From contig OZ023192.1 of NCBI GenBank assembly GCA_963995505.1, positions 16,475,001 to 16,539,000 of the forward strand: 64,000 nt of DNA, given 5' to 3'. How positions within the stretch are numbered: position 1 is the stretch's first letter; each line of letters begins with the position of its first letter. The notes below the pieces were generated by a model that did not search any database, was not told where the DNA came from, and saw only the letters and a list, made by a program, of their open reading frames with translations. This stretch comes from Hypericum androsaemum (taxonomy: Eukaryota > Streptophyta > Magnoliopsida > Malpighiales > Hypericaceae). A program made the position numbers and the translations under genes. Below, one piece after another: positions 33,104 to 44,129 of the stretch.

Positions 33104-33420
33104 AAGCTGTTGTGATCTATTGTGATAGCAAATCAGCAATAGCTACGGCAAAGAACCTTATTTATCATAGTCGTACGAAGCACATTGTAGTCAAGCATCA
33201 CTTCATTCGTGAAGCAATTGGAGGTAGTGTCATAGAGCTGAAGTTTTGCCCATCCGATGAGCAATTGGCAGACATATTTACTAAGGCACTATCGAGAGCT
33301 ATGTTCGAGAAGCTGAGAGCAGCACTTGGAGTGATCCAAACAAGGTCTTCATCTTTACACTCCAGAAATCATACTTTTCCCCTTGAAAAAGAGGAACTTA
33401 AACTGAACTCAAATTTATAA
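33104..33420 (+). pseudogene. Copia RNase H fragment, opposite orientation
   Basis: An open frame of 102 residues begins VIYCDSKSAIATAKNLIYHS and continues HIVVKHHFIREAI and LADIFTKALSRAMFEKLR, the C-terminal end of a Copia RNase H. It starts abruptly at the LTR edge (33103) and is on the plus strand, so it comes from a different element than the one at 24279-33103. Confidence 0.85.
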
Positions 33421-33514
33421 TTCTATTGCTCGCCATGGTGTATCTTCAAACAACTCTTTTCTTCACTTTCTAACTCACTTTGATGCTCCAAAACCTTTGG
33501 CTTTGATATCAAAA

Positions 33515-33924
33515 TATTGGCAAGCTAAAACATCTCAATTTTCGCTTTCTAACACACAAATAAGATCAATTTTGGGAGTGAAAGGCTGCTGCAAATTTTG
33601 ACAGCAAACATAGGAAGGGGAGGAGTCCTCTGAAATTTTGACTAATGTGCTACTGCTTTTGTTTGATAGTTCATTGAAAAGATATTTTAGTAAGTTAAAT
33701 GACATGTGGTAGTTGATTGGTGTGTAACTTTTCTAGAAGTTTCATTATGTAACAAAACTTGTGGTGCCTTTTGAAAATTGTGGAATGCCAAAAGACAAAG
33801 TGTCATAGAGGACTCCTCCCGTTCCTCTGTTTGCTGTCAAAAATTGCAGCAGTCTTTTACCACCAAAATTGATCTTGTTTGTGTGTTACAAAGTGAGAAT
33901 TGAGATGTTTTAGCTTGCCAACAT
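33515..33924. repeat. Inverted repeat, arms of about 115 bp
   Basis: The left arm TATTGGCAAGCTAAAACATC...GGGGAGGAGTCCTCT (33515-33630) is mirrored on the right (reverse complement TGTTGGCAAGCTAAAACATC, 33924-33810). The two arms are separated by about 180 bases. Arm ends starting TGTTGGCAAGC could be a MITE end or two LTR edges meeting head to head. No target duplication was found. Confidence 0.8.
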
Positions 33925-34285
33925 AAACAATCCACTATCAGCAACCAGAAATACAAAACATATTCTGATAATGAGAATCAGCCGAAAGCAATTGATAGAA
34001 TGAAAATGGCTCTAAATATTGGGGGAAGCTCAGATCCATCTCCAACCTTGATTAATAGGTTGCATGAATGTTTACCGAGGCCCGCGGCTGTAAAATTGAA
34101 AGAATAAAATTTGTGTCAAATAGGAGTAGCAATGACCATCACAATGATGAGCTAGAAGACCTCCTATTAGGAGGGTGAGCAGCGGGTAGAATATTTATTT
34201 ATAATTTAGGATGTGTAATTATTTATTTTCGTATTTATATGTCGGGGGTTGATTTCAAACCGTTGGAATGCAACAATATAATATA

Positions 34286-34843
34286 CAGTAAAACCTCTGA
34301 TAACCTCTCTAAAGTGATAATCTCTCTAAACTGATAAAAAGTTCCGATCATGAGTCAGGACCAGTGTTAAAATTTAATAACCCCTCTATCGTAATAACTA
34401 ATACTTTTTAAGAAAATTTTAGTGTTAAATCTGTGTTCCAATTTTTGCATAAAATGATATTTTAAAATAAATACATATATTTTTTCATACTTTACGAATG
34501 CTAAAAATATTTTTAAGATAATAGTTTATGTTAGACTTGTTTGTTCAATAAATTTTACATCATCATTCATCTTGGATTGTCTTCAAATGGTCTTTGTGAC
34601 TGTCATCTTATTGTAAAAAAAAATGTTTCGATTGAGTGTAGCATTTGAATAACGCTATAAGCCAATATTTTAGGTGACTTGAATATAGACAAAATATTTT
34701 TTTTTCGTATTTACGTATTTATTATTCCAAAACTCAATTTTAATTTTTTTAGTAGAAAAAAACGTAAACCTCTCTTATGTAATAATCTCTAAAATAATAT
34801 TTTTCTTCTGTCCCAACGATATCACTCTAAAAAAGTTTTACTA
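34286..34843. mobile_element. Emigrant/pogo-type element, longer relative of 14569-14923
   Basis: The left end is CAGTAAAACCTCTGATAACC and the right end (reverse complement) TAGTAAAACTTTTTTAGAG, flanked by TA at 34284-34285 and 34844-34845. It shares ATAATCTCTCTAAACTGATA, TTAAAATTTAATAACCCCTC and TCCCAACGATATCACT with the shorter copy. The middle about 200 bases are missing there. No transposase frame was recognised. Confidence 0.8.
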
Positions 34844-35298
34844 TACTTTCGTCGGGAGAGTTATTATAATTATAGAGTAGCTGATACTTGTCAGCCTACA
34901 CAGGTACCTCCTCCCGTTCCTAATCTTAACGGGTCTTTGAACAGTTTTTCTCTAGAACGGGTCTTTAAACACTTGTGAGGGATCAATTGTTATAGTAACA
35001 CAAACACATATGGAAATTCGCATTAGCTTGTTCAACGATAATTTTATTGTGATGTTTCCAAACAAGTCATAGAACAGCTGCAAGAATCATGAACTCTCAC
35101 TAGTATTTAAACTGATTCTCATACTGTTTGGACCAACTCTCACTAGATTGCAAATTATTTATATGATAAAGATTAATCCAAACGTTATGTTACTTACAAA
35201 TTTTGAGAAATGTGAAAAAGGAGAAAAACCTGCTAAAAAACATGCATAGTAAGTAGTAGTGTACTAGTTGTAGCTTGATCTTATATTTGCTCCATGAG

Positions 35299-36338
35299 CT
35301 AGTTAACAAATAGATCATCGTCCTCGTCCTCGTAGTCTTGAAAGTAGTACTCACCATCTTCAGACTCCATCTCCCAATCAATATAATCGGGTTCAGAATA
35401 GTCGGAACTATTATAGTTTAAATATGATCCGTCTTCAGTATAAGATTCATTTAGCGATTCTTCGGAATCACTAAATAAATAGCCGTAATTATAACTTTTT
35501 ATAAAAGGATGGTATTCGACGTCATCATCATCAGATGGATGTTGCAACTGTTTGATTTGTTTAGAGCACCTGACACCCAACTCGCCATCCAAATCGATGC
35601 CGCGGCAGTTGTACAAATCGAGTGATTCGAGGAGCGGGCAGCCTAGAATTGAAAATGACTCTTCTTTTTTTGTATTGGAAAAAAATTCTACCTTTACAAT
35701 TTATTTTTTTGATTCAATTGAAGATGGATCAAAACATTAAGGAAGAGATTAGGTTTAGTAATTCCTTTAATATAGATCATTAGGGTTTAGTCGTCTATCA
35801 AGCATCAACATGCCACTATTATCATTAGGGTTTAGCCGTACAAAAGAAAGAAGAAAAATACAATAGTTACTTATGTGAAATGTAGAATTAAATAGAGCAT
35901 GGCGATAGCTGACCTGTCGGCGACGTAGAGGAGGCTGTCTTTTGTGGCGAAGTGGTGGATGGTGATGCTCTCGATGGAGCCGAGGGAGTGTTCGACGGCG
36001 AGGCGGAAGAGGCGGTCGAAAATGCGATGACCTAACGTCGGCCGCAATCGCTTCAAAAACGTGGGCCACCAATCTGCAATGTCGAAGCAGCGGTGGCGGG
36101 CCTCGGGCCAGTCGTAAAGGTCTTCAAGGTAGTTGTAGCGATAGGCGGTGTGGATGTCGTCGAAGCGGACGTGGTGCCACATGAGTGGGTCCCAGCAGAT
36201 GTCTCGCCACGCCCGGCACACGTACTGAACCCTCGTCAGCAGCCCAGCTTCCTCGTCCTCTAGGGTTTGTTGGCGGATGGTGAGGCGGTGGTCCCCTCTG
36301 TACAACGAGACCATGGCGGTTAATGATTTTTTGGCCAT
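35299..36338 (-). pseudogene. F-box/LRR gene copy D, lacking its middle LRR exon
   Basis: Exon 1 (36338-35914) reads MAKKSLTAMVSLYRGDHR, then LLTRVQYVCRAWRDICWDP, MWHHVRFDDIH and SLGSIESITIHHFATKDSLL, ending at a donor GACAG|GTCAGC (35913). The first half of the F-box is missing; the leading residues correspond to 5'-leader sequence in copy E. The next recognisable exon (from about 35645) already encodes the last LRR, CPLLESLDLYNCRGIDLDGE, and the long acidic tail ending DDDLFVN (stop at 35299). The middle LRR exon is absent, and direct splicing of the two exons would be out of frame. Confidence 0.8.
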
Positions 36339-36369
36339 TGAGAAAGCAATTGAGAGAAATGGTGACATG

Positions 36370-36845
36370 GCTTCACCGTAAAGATATATTTATATGTTAA
36401 GCAAGACGAGGGATTATGGTAGGTATTGTACCTAGTCTCTAGGTCGGTGAGCAATCGAATTACGTTTCTTGTTTCTATTATTAATCTCAGGCTACTCTTA
36501 GTCTTGGGCTTTTTCTCAAGATAAATTAAATGGAGATTAACATTGGGTTATGCCTAAAAAGTGGCCCATGAAATGGATACATTGTTGACCTGGATTCATT
36601 GCTTTTACGCTTGAGAGTTTATCGCTCCAGGGTTCAAGACCAAGTCAAATAATTCATGATTTTTTAATCTCTAAACTGTTACTTTGAATTTAGATTAGTC
36701 GATAAATATTTGAATTTTTTAAAATAAATATATGGTTTAAGAAATCAAGCATTAATTCAACATTTTTTCATAAAAGATATTTGTCTTAACGAGACACCGT
36801 AAGAGAAACCGAAAGGATACACGTTCAATTCCTATCAATATAAAA
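36370..36845 (-). repeat. 5' flank of F-box copy D
   Basis: It shares CACCGTAAAGATATATTTAT, GCAAGACGAGGGATTA, GGTCGGTGAGCAATCGAAT and CAAGACCAAGTCAAATAATT with the other copies. Non-coding; it probably contains the promoter of the family. Confidence 0.75.
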
Positions 36846-36849
36846 ATTT

Positions 36850-37077
36850 ACATTCAGCCTGCGAGAGAAACAGCTGTGAGAATTATTTGTTCTCATTGAT
36901 ACTTGATGCAATACACTGCTGTACATTTATAACGTCTCTGTGATCTTTATGATATGGTAAGAATCTACAAGATAAGGCAGTCGTTATAATGATATAATCT
37001 GTGCAGATATTGTGGGAGGCAGATTTGGCTGATGGGCAAATATCATGGAGGTGATATTGCCGTTGGAGATCAAGCCA
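36850..37077 (-). mobile_element. LTR-like sequence at the left edge of the fourth Copia
   Basis: On the minus strand TTGCCCATCAGCCAAATCTG leads through ATTATATCATTATAACGACTG to TGTATTGCATCAAGTATCAA and AGAACAAATAATTCTC, the style of a Copia LTR end with its polyadenylation region. It does not match the LTR at 40111-40740, so it would come from another element. Its borders are uncertain. Confidence 0.35.
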
Positions 37078-37078
37078 A

Positions 37079-38340
37079 TTACAGCTGGCAGCTGTTGAAG
37101 TTACGGGATCTGATTGAGCATCTGTTTAACAACTTCTCTGCTACTTTGTCTTGCTCGATCCTCATTATTAGGATCTGATTAGCCTCACCCAAATCTTTCA
37201 TGGCAAATTTCTCAGACAAATACTTTTTCACCTTGCTCACTTCTTTAGCACTCGAGCTTGCTATCAACATGCCATCAACATAAAATAGGAGGATGATATA
37301 GCTATTGCCAAACCTCTTGAAGTAATAACAATGGTCCGTTTCACAGCGCACAAACTTTATTTCATGCATGAATTCATCGAACTTCTTGTACCACTGCCTC
37401 GGAGCTAGCTTCAACCCATATAAACTCTTCCTCAACCTGCACACAAGGCCACTGTTACCTTCTGACAAATACCCTTCTGGCTGTTCCATGTAAATCTCTT
37501 CCTCTAGATCACCATGGAGAAAGGCTGTCTTCACATCTATCTGCTCTAACATCAGATTCTCTGCAGCGTATTTCTGCTGAAACTCCTTTACAACAAGTCT
37601 CGCCTTATAACACTGTGTACCATTCGCCTCTTGCTTAACTCTATAAACTCACTTATTTTGCTGTGCCTTCTTGGCTTTTGGAAGTTGGACTAGATCCCAA
37701 GTCTCATTACTCCTCAACGACTCCATCTCGTCGTCCATTGCAAGTTTTCACTTGCGCACCAGCTCACTCCGCTGTGCTTCTATAAAATCCTCTGGTTCTC
37801 CTCCATCTGTCAAAAAGAGATAATAGTTAGCTGGCGAATACCTGTCTGGCGACCCACGCTGTCTGGTGGATCTCCGTTGCGGAACCACTGGTGGTGGAGA
37901 ACTTGGTTCTGCCTCCTCCTCGGCCCCCTGGCTATTTAGTACTTTCTTGCTCCCACCCGAGTTCGAGATGTCTAACTCGACCATCTCACTGCTAAAACCC
38001 TCTGGATCAGATGCACTCCCCCTGTCCTTGTACAACACCTTCTCATTGAATACGACATCTCGACTCCGAATGACCTTGCAACTTTCCTTGTCCTAAAATT
38101 TGAAGCCAAAATCATCTCCTCCATACCCAATGAATGTACACTTCGTGGACTTGGCATCCAGCTTGCTCCTCTCAGCTGCATTAACATGAACATACCCAAT
38201 ACAGCCAAATACACGAAGATAGGAAAGATCAATCTCCTTACCACTCTAAGCCTCCTCTGGTATCCCATTCTCCAAAGGAGCTGATGGTCCTCTATTGATC
38301 AGGAATGCAGCAGTATTGACTGCATCGGCCCAAAACATCT
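37079..38340 (-). pseudogene. Copia integrase tail and reverse transcriptase with a mutated active site
   Basis: 38340-37750 carries the integrase C-terminal region (VFGCIGYVHVNAAERSKLDA) and the acidic linker with PPPVVPQRRSTRQRGSPDRY. Reverse transcriptase follows: DVKTAFLHGDLEEEIYMEQP, CRLRKSLYGLKLAPRQWYKK, then LLFYVDGMLIASSSAKEV, where the catalytic Tyr-Val-Asp-Asp has become Tyr-Val-Asp-Gly. The frame ends soon after MRIEQDKVA in unrelated residues. Stops and frameshifts occur at about 37740, 38090 and 38250. Confidence 0.85.
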
Positions 38341-38361
38341 TCGGTAGGCCACACTTCAACC

Positions 38362-38943
38362 TCATGGCCCTGGCCCTCTTATTGAGTGTCCTGTCTTCTC
38401 CATGCGAATCCCATTCGCTCCACAGTACTCCTTGAACTCTTGGAGCTCATACTCTCTGCCATTATCCGATCTCAAGCACTTCACCTTAACACCTGTCTCT
38501 TTCTCTACTAGGGCTTTCCACTTTCTGAAGGCGTCGAAGGCACCAGACTTATGTTTCAGAAAGTAAATCCATACCTTTCTCGTAAAATCATCAATAAAGA
38601 TCATGTAATACGATGCACCACCCAAGGATGCAACTTGTGCCGGGCCCCACAAATCACTGTAGACCAACTCAAGCTTTTGTTCCTTCAGGGACCTACCACC
38701 TCTCGAAAAGCTCACCCTCTTCTGCTTCCCAAGGATACAATGCTCACAAAGACCGATATCAACTATCTTTAAGCCTGGTAGCTTCCCTTTTAAACACAGC
38801 ACCTTTATTTCCTTCTCACTCATGTGGCCAAGTCGACTATGCCACAACTCTGCATCGTCTGCTGTACCTGCAAGACCAATGCTATCATGGGTGTTCTTCG
38901 TCATATACAACGTACCTTCCTTCAAACCTTGAGCCACTACCAT
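38362..38943 (-). pseudogene. Copia GAG-pre-integrase and integrase core
   Basis: It reads ELWHSRLGHMSEKEIKVLCL and GLCEHCILGKQKR, giving the H-x4-H and C-x2-C zinc site. The DDE core follows: LVYSDLWGPAQVASLGGASY (first Asp), CLRSDNGREY (second Asp) and FKEYCGANGIRMEKT (before the Glu region). After MEKT the frame shifts into GHSIRGPGP and stops. Confidence 0.9.
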
Positions 38944-39447
38944 AGCTTCTTTGGTGATTTTTCATGACCTGCAGCCCAAGGTCACCGTACAAACTTCATC
39001 ATCCAGCTGCCCTACGAAAAGCAAATTCTTCTTCAACCCAGGAATATACCTCACCCCCTTCAACCATAACAAAGATTCGTTCGGCGTGCTGATTCGAACA
39101 TCCCCCTTGCCCATAACCTACATCGGCTCATCATCCGCTAGATAAACCTTACCATAATCACCTGGAGTATATCACTCCATCATCCCTTCATCACTGTATG
39201 AATGGAACGATGCTCCAAAATTCAGCACCCACCTCCTCTAATGGACTGCTCACACTCAGGACCAACGGCTCCCCATGGTCATCTGTTATTGCATTAGCTG
39301 ACTTGTCCTCCCTCTTTGGTGCTGTACACTGGTCCTGACAGTGACCATATTCATCATAATTCTAGCACTGGACCGAGCTCTTATCCTTCCTCGAACCCTT
39401 CCTCGATTTGGACTTTGACCTGCTCTGATCCTTCTTCGACTTCCCCC

Positions 39448-40067
39448 TTAACTCAGACCCCCCCTATTTCCTGCACTCAAAGCTGAACTAGAGGCTACTA
39501 TGGATTCTCCCTTGCGGATCTCTTCGCTCATGATCAAATCCCTCACCTCGTCCAACTTAAGTTGTACCTTCCCTGCTGAGGCACTGAGTGCAGTCATAGT
39601 ACCATTCCAGCTTTCAGGTAAAGAACTCAGTAAAATAAGGGCTTGTACCTCATCATCAAAGTTGATCTTAACCGAGCTCAACTGGGCAATCGTTGTGTTG
39701 AACTCATTAAGATGCTTGGCCACCATCGTACTCTCTACCATCTTGAGGTTGAACAACCTCCTCATCAGGTGCACTTTATTTGCGGCAGATGGCTTCTCGT
39801 ACATCTCAGACAAAGACTTTAGCATCTCTTTGGTAGTCTTTGATTTTACCATATGCAAGGCAATGTTCCTGGACAATGACAAATGCACCATGCTCATCGC
39901 CTTCCTGTCCAGCAACTTCCACTCTTCTTCCTTCATGTCTTCGGGCTTCTTCCCGCCAAGAAGTGGGTGCAAATCCTTGCCATACAGATAGTCCTCTATC
40001 CGCATCTTCCAGAACCCATAGTCTAAGCCATTAATTTCTCCGCGGGCGACTTCCCTTCACCCATCAT
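39448..40067 (-). pseudogene. Copia gag of the fourth element
   Basis: It reads MRIEDYLYGKDLHPLLGGKK from 40005, preceded in another frame by a short N-terminus with GLDYGFW. The UBN2/gag domain includes KSLSEMYEKPSAANKVHLMR and DDEVQALILLSSLPESWNGT. The frame ends at 39448 before the zinc knuckle, whose remnant (SSVQC, then YGHCQDQC) lies at about 39390-39320 in a shifted frame. Confidence 0.85.
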
Positions 40068-40110
40068 GATCAGTCCCACGGCCCCTTAACCTTCAAGCTC
40101 TGATACCAAT

Positions 40111-40740
40111 TATTGGAAAATAATAATAGACCAGCAATCACTTTGAACGAAATCAAAATGAAGAACACGAGCAATTTGGTCACCCAGTTCGACAAGAATG
40201 TCTACGTCTGGGGGCGTGCCAAGCCAGGGACTTTCCACTAGGTCTCTTGTGCATCACTACACTTTTTGGTACCCTTAGGACGTGCCTTTACATGGGTAGT
40301 TATAGAGAGCAACCCTAGAAAGAGTAGGGATCAAGAAACAAACAAAACAGGAAACGAAAAAATAGAAAACCAAAATTAAGGCTATCAGCTAGACTTAGCG
40401 GTCACTATCCCCCTAGCGACCGCTGGGTCCTCAGATTCCAACTTTTATGTTTCTTCCCCCCTAGCGGTCGCTAGGGGCCTAGCGGGCGCTAGGTCCTTCG
40501 CAAAACATCTCCTTTTGCTCGCCATTCACTTGACGGGTGCTCCTACTCATGCGTGATCTTCACTCATCATCCAACGCCTTCCTCGAATACCTCTCAGGCT
40601 CCATAACCCAACACGCCTTCAGATGTACAAGACTTCAACAATCTCCTCGGCGAGTTAGCATCATGATTACTGAAGACCACACTAAACAGAAATTTTTGTT
40701 GGATACTATGTGGTTCAGAAATATAAGCACGATATTCTAA
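40111..40740 (-). repeat. 5' LTR of the fourth Copia (outer edge uncertain)
   Basis: It lies next to the primer-binding site TGGTATCAGAGC (40108-40097) and ends TATTATTTTCCAATA in element orientation. It includes palindromic GC motifs at 40395-40430 and 40461-40492. The outer edge was set where recognisable LTR-like sequence stops and could be off by about 100 bases. Confidence 0.65.
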
Positions 40741-40794
40741 GGTCGTAAACATATTGTTGACACTATTTAATAAAATGTTATACCTAGCTCGGAT

Positions 40795-41153
40795 TCAGAT
40801 TACTTCGAAGTGGGGGATGGTGATGCTCTTGATGGAGCGTTCGACGCCGAGGGGAAAGAGACGGTTGAAAATGTGATGACCTAACGACGGCTGGCACTCC
40901 CTCAACAGGTCCCGCCAGCTATCCTTGCGGTTGATTCCACTGTAGATGAGATGGTATTCCTTGTTGGAGTAGTCATAACGGTCGTCGAGGTAGTTGTAGT
41001 GGTAGGCATTTTCAAAGCGGACGTGGCACCACATGAGTGGGTCCCAACAGATGTCCCGTCATGCCGGCACACGTACTGCACCCTCATCAGTAGCTTAGCT
41101 GCGCTAACCCGCGAGAGTATGGACACCATCAAGTGAGTGGGGAGGTCCATCAA
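40795..41153 (-). pseudogene. F-box/LRR gene copy E, exon 1 only
   Basis: This copy retains the full F-box start: MMDLPTHLMVSILSRVSAAK, then LLMRVQYVCR. After one lost base the frame shifts and continues as MWCHVRFENAYHYNYLDDRY and GHHIFNRLFPLGVERS, ending at SITIPHFEVI. It is cut at 40795, before the exon-1 donor, next to the fourth Copia. Copies B and D lack this first F-box half, so E defines the ancestral start of the family. Confidence 0.8.
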
Positions 41154-41392
41154 CTTGGCACATTATCTATCTATATGTGTATCTCCTCTAGGGTTTATTT
41201 AAGGATGGTGAGGCGGTGGTCCCCTCTGTACAACGAGACCATGATAGATAATATGATTGTTTCGTCAATGAGAATACAATTGCGAAAAATCTGAATTAGT
41301 CGATGTAGTTGGTAAATGAGATAAATGGTTTCACCGTAAAGATATATTTATATGTTCAACAAGACGAGGGATTAGGTTAGGTATTGACTTAT

Positions 41393-42855
41393 TGATGACT
41401 GCGTAAACGCTCATTTATTTGCTAAGTAGTTTGTATGTTTAAGTCATCGTTCCGCTCATTTTAGTCTCATTCTGTTAAGTCTTTGGTTGTTTTAATGCTT
41501 TCGTATGATGGGGTAGACTTTTACCATTCGTAATATATTTTGATAGGAATTTGGAGTAGTTCGTGGGCACGTGGATCAAGGGTTGGACGACAAAATGACG
41601 CGAGCGGAAGCTAGTGACTCCCCATCGCTAGTTGACTAGCGGGCGCTAGTGACTCCCCGTTGCTAGTCGGCTAGCGGGCGCTAGTGGGCTTCCCATCGCT
41701 AGTTGACTAGCGGCCGCTAGTCGAGAGTCACAGAGATTTACGAAGATGCGAATGGCGGCCGCTACTCAACTAGCGACCGCTAGTTCGCCCAACGCAGCTT
41801 TAGTTAGACTTCTTATTTAGTTGTGATTTCAGATCCGTTAAAGAAAATATTTGACTGTTAGCCTCCTGTTTCGGCTTTAGGACTTAAGTTATAATATTTT
41901 ATATTATTACTTGGCCAGCGAGACTTCCAATTCAGCTTAACCTTTTCTAGGTTTTCCTAATTGCGAGTAAAACTTTTGGCTATATATATGCCATAGTCTC
42001 TTAGGTTCAGGGACATTTTTTTCTGTACCTTTGACGCAGCCTTTGGAGCTTAATAAAGCCGCGATTTCAGTTAGCTAAGGAAAGAGGATTGACAAGGCTT
42101 GATCATCACGACTAAGCTTTCTCTATCTTTATGTTAATTGATATCATGGTCTTCGTTAATCTATTGTGCTTTGTTAACATGCTTAACGAGTAGTTCTCCC
42201 GTGAGTGCGATGCCTTAATTATGTGATTACTCGTCTATGTTAGCTATGGTTTGATTTTCTTTCGTAGTAGTTGTTAATTGATGATATTAATGCTTAATCT
42301 AACTTGATCACTTAGATTATGATGTTTAGTTGATAATATTGGACCGGAAGGCATTAGAATCAACGGAAGAGTTAATTGACATGTCTTAAGGTATTAATGA
42401 GGAATCTTGATACTAAGGAATAACCCGCTAGGAGTTAACTTCATAATTGAGTTTAGTTTAGTTCTTGGTCTAATTAATGAGCGGAAGCGTTGGTTAGTAA
42501 TCATGAACTACTCTAGCTTAGTTTTGTCATCCTAATGAGCGGAAGCGTTAGGGAGATGCATTAGAACACTCCGGGTACTAGTTAGAACTTCATAAAAACC
42601 ATAGTCTCGACATAGATGGGTAGTCCATTAGGGTATCGTACTCGTTTACCTCCATTGATTTATAACTCATCTTTTATTTGCATTTTCGATCTCGTTTATT
42701 TACTTGCGACCTTTCACAACCTTATAAAACTTTAATTTTTCCGCTTCACATAATTACTTGCTTTGATTTCGTGTTCAACCCTCAATTCTAAGAACCTTAC
42801 TTACCACTATACTATTTGCTTGTGCGTTTAATTGTTCACAATTTTGCGTACATCA
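41393..42855 (+). repeat. 5' LTR of the Gypsy element
   Basis: It begins TGATGACTGCGTAAACGCTC and ends GCGTACATCA. Identity to the 3' LTR is about 95 percent over the first 380 bases by eye. Bases 41610-41790 hold a cluster of CTAGCGGGCGCTAG/CTAGCGGCCGCTAG palindromes; TATATATATGCC near 41985 is a candidate TATA region. Confidence 0.95.
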
Positions 42856-42857
42856 AA

Positions 42858-42870
42858 TTGGCGCCGTCGA
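42858..42870 (+). other. Primer-binding site of the Gypsy element (tRNA-Asp type)
   Basis: TGGCGCCGTCGAC, two bases after the LTR end. The first nine bases match the 3' end of plant tRNA-Asp. Confidence 0.75.
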
Positions 42871-42969
42871 CACAGAACTGAGATTTTAGGACATAAACTC
42901 AATAGCACTTGAATTTGTGTGGCAAACTTGCTGATTTCGTGTGATTTCTATTTCAGGATTCTCTAGTGC

Positions 42970-43983
42970 ATGCCAAGAACCCGGAGTGAAGGACTAGACC
43001 TTGACACAAACACGGTGCTTGAGGTTGACATCGGAGTACTCGAAAGGGTAATTAGGCGTGAAAAGAGGGACCAAGTGAGATCAATGGCACAAAATCAGGA
43101 AGATGGGGCGCTCCAAGCTGTAGGAGATGCGCCACGAAGAAGGACGCTGTTGGAATCATCTGTTCCTACATGGAATGGGAGCCCTAATGGTTTACGACAA
43201 CCATCTGTAGGTCCTAATGCTTTTCAGATTCCAGCAGCAGTTGTGGGACTACTGCAAAACTCGGTCCAATTTGACGGCTTGCCAAGCGAAGATCCTCAAG
43301 ACCATCTCTCTCGATTTGAGGACATCTACAACATCATGAAGTTTCAAGGGGTCAATGATGATGTCTTGAAGCTGCGTCTCTTCCACTTTTCTCTAAAGGA
43401 CCGAGCTCGCACTTGGTATAATAAGCTGAAAGGAGAGACGATTCAAAGTTGGAATGATTTGGCCCATGCTTTTCTTCGAAAGTTCTTCTCGATGGCCAAG
43501 TCAGCCAAGCTATTGCGGGACATAAATACTTTCATACAAGCTGACGGGGAAAGCATCTATGAGGCTTGGGAGCAATTCACCGATCTCCAAAGTTCCTTCC
43601 CTCAACATGGCATAACTCAGGATAACCTCATGAAGATCTTTTACAATGGGTTAGATGGCCCCTCCTGTGATCATATTGATGCCTCGTCTCAAGGGGTGTT
43701 CCTGAGAAAGACTGCTGATGAAGCTGCTCGCTTAATAGAAGAGATGGCTGAAGTCAATGGTATGTGGCCAAAAGAGCGTACCAGGCAACCCCGTAAGGAA
43801 GCCACTCGAGGGGTACTTGAAGTGGATGCCAACATGAGGCTTGAAGCTAAAGTTGAGGCACTTACCAAACGACTTGAAGAATTAACCAAAGGCAAGGAAA
43901 AGGCAGCTGCAGTACAAGATACATGTGAAATTTGCAAAGAGTCACATCATACTAATGACTGTCCTCAGTTGGTGGAGGCTTAG
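42970..43983 (+). CDS. Gypsy gag (Athila lineage)
   Basis: A 337-residue open frame. The retrotransposon gag domain spans residues about 85-260 (SVQFDGLPSEDPQDHLSRFE, LFHFSLKDRARTWYNKLKGE, DGESIYEAWEQFTDLQSSFP). A coiled-coil-like KVEALTKRLEELTKGKEKAA segment follows. Near the end is a minimal zinc knuckle CEICKESHHTNDC (C-x2-C-x3-H-x4-C). A TAG at 43981 interrupts the frame, but gag-like sequence continues in the same frame to about 44109. In the element gag forms the particle; this is the longest undamaged frame in it. Confidence 0.9.
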   Translation: MPRTRSEGLDLDTNTVLEVDIGVLERVIRREKRDQVRSMAQNQEDGALQAVGDAPRRRTLLESSVPTWNGSPNGLRQPSVGPNAFQIPAAVVGLLQNSVQFDGLPSEDPQDHLSRFEDIYNIMKFQGVNDDVLKLRLFHFSLKDRARTWYNKLKGETIQSWNDLAHAFLRKFFSMAKSAKLLRDINTFIQADGESIYEAWEQFTDLQSSFPQHGITQDNLMKIFYNGLDGPSCDHIDASSQGVFLRKTADEAARLIEEMAEVNGMWPKERTRQPRKEATRGVLEVDANMRLEAKVEALTKRLEELTKGKEKAAAVQDTCEICKESHHTNDCPQLVEA

Positions 43984-44129
43984 GCTATTGCTGATAGAAC
44001 GCCACCAGGTCTGGGCTACTCTAAGCAAACTAATCCTCAGCCAAACTTCTCTCGATTTGGCCAGCAAGCAAACAACACTGGTGGACAGCAAGACCCAGGA
44101 AGCCATATCTGAGAGATCAAGTTAAAGCA

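Larger units (their letters stand above)
37078..40740 (-). mobile_element. Fourth Copia retrotransposon (minus strand), truncated in pol
   Basis: In element orientation: LTR (about 40740-40111), Met-tRNA primer-binding site (40108-40097), gag (40067-39448), degenerate protease region, integrase (38943-38150), and reverse transcriptase (about 37740-37079). RNase H and the matching 3' LTR are absent; the sequence breaks at 37078 beside an unrelated LTR-like segment. The LTR contains palindromic CCTAGCGGTCGCTAGG-type motifs. Confidence 0.85.

Noticed and set aside
24279..33420. One Copia element spanning both the minus-strand and plus-strand pol pieces
   Set aside because: The RNase H scrap at 33104 is on the opposite strand and outside the LTR edge, so it belongs to another element.
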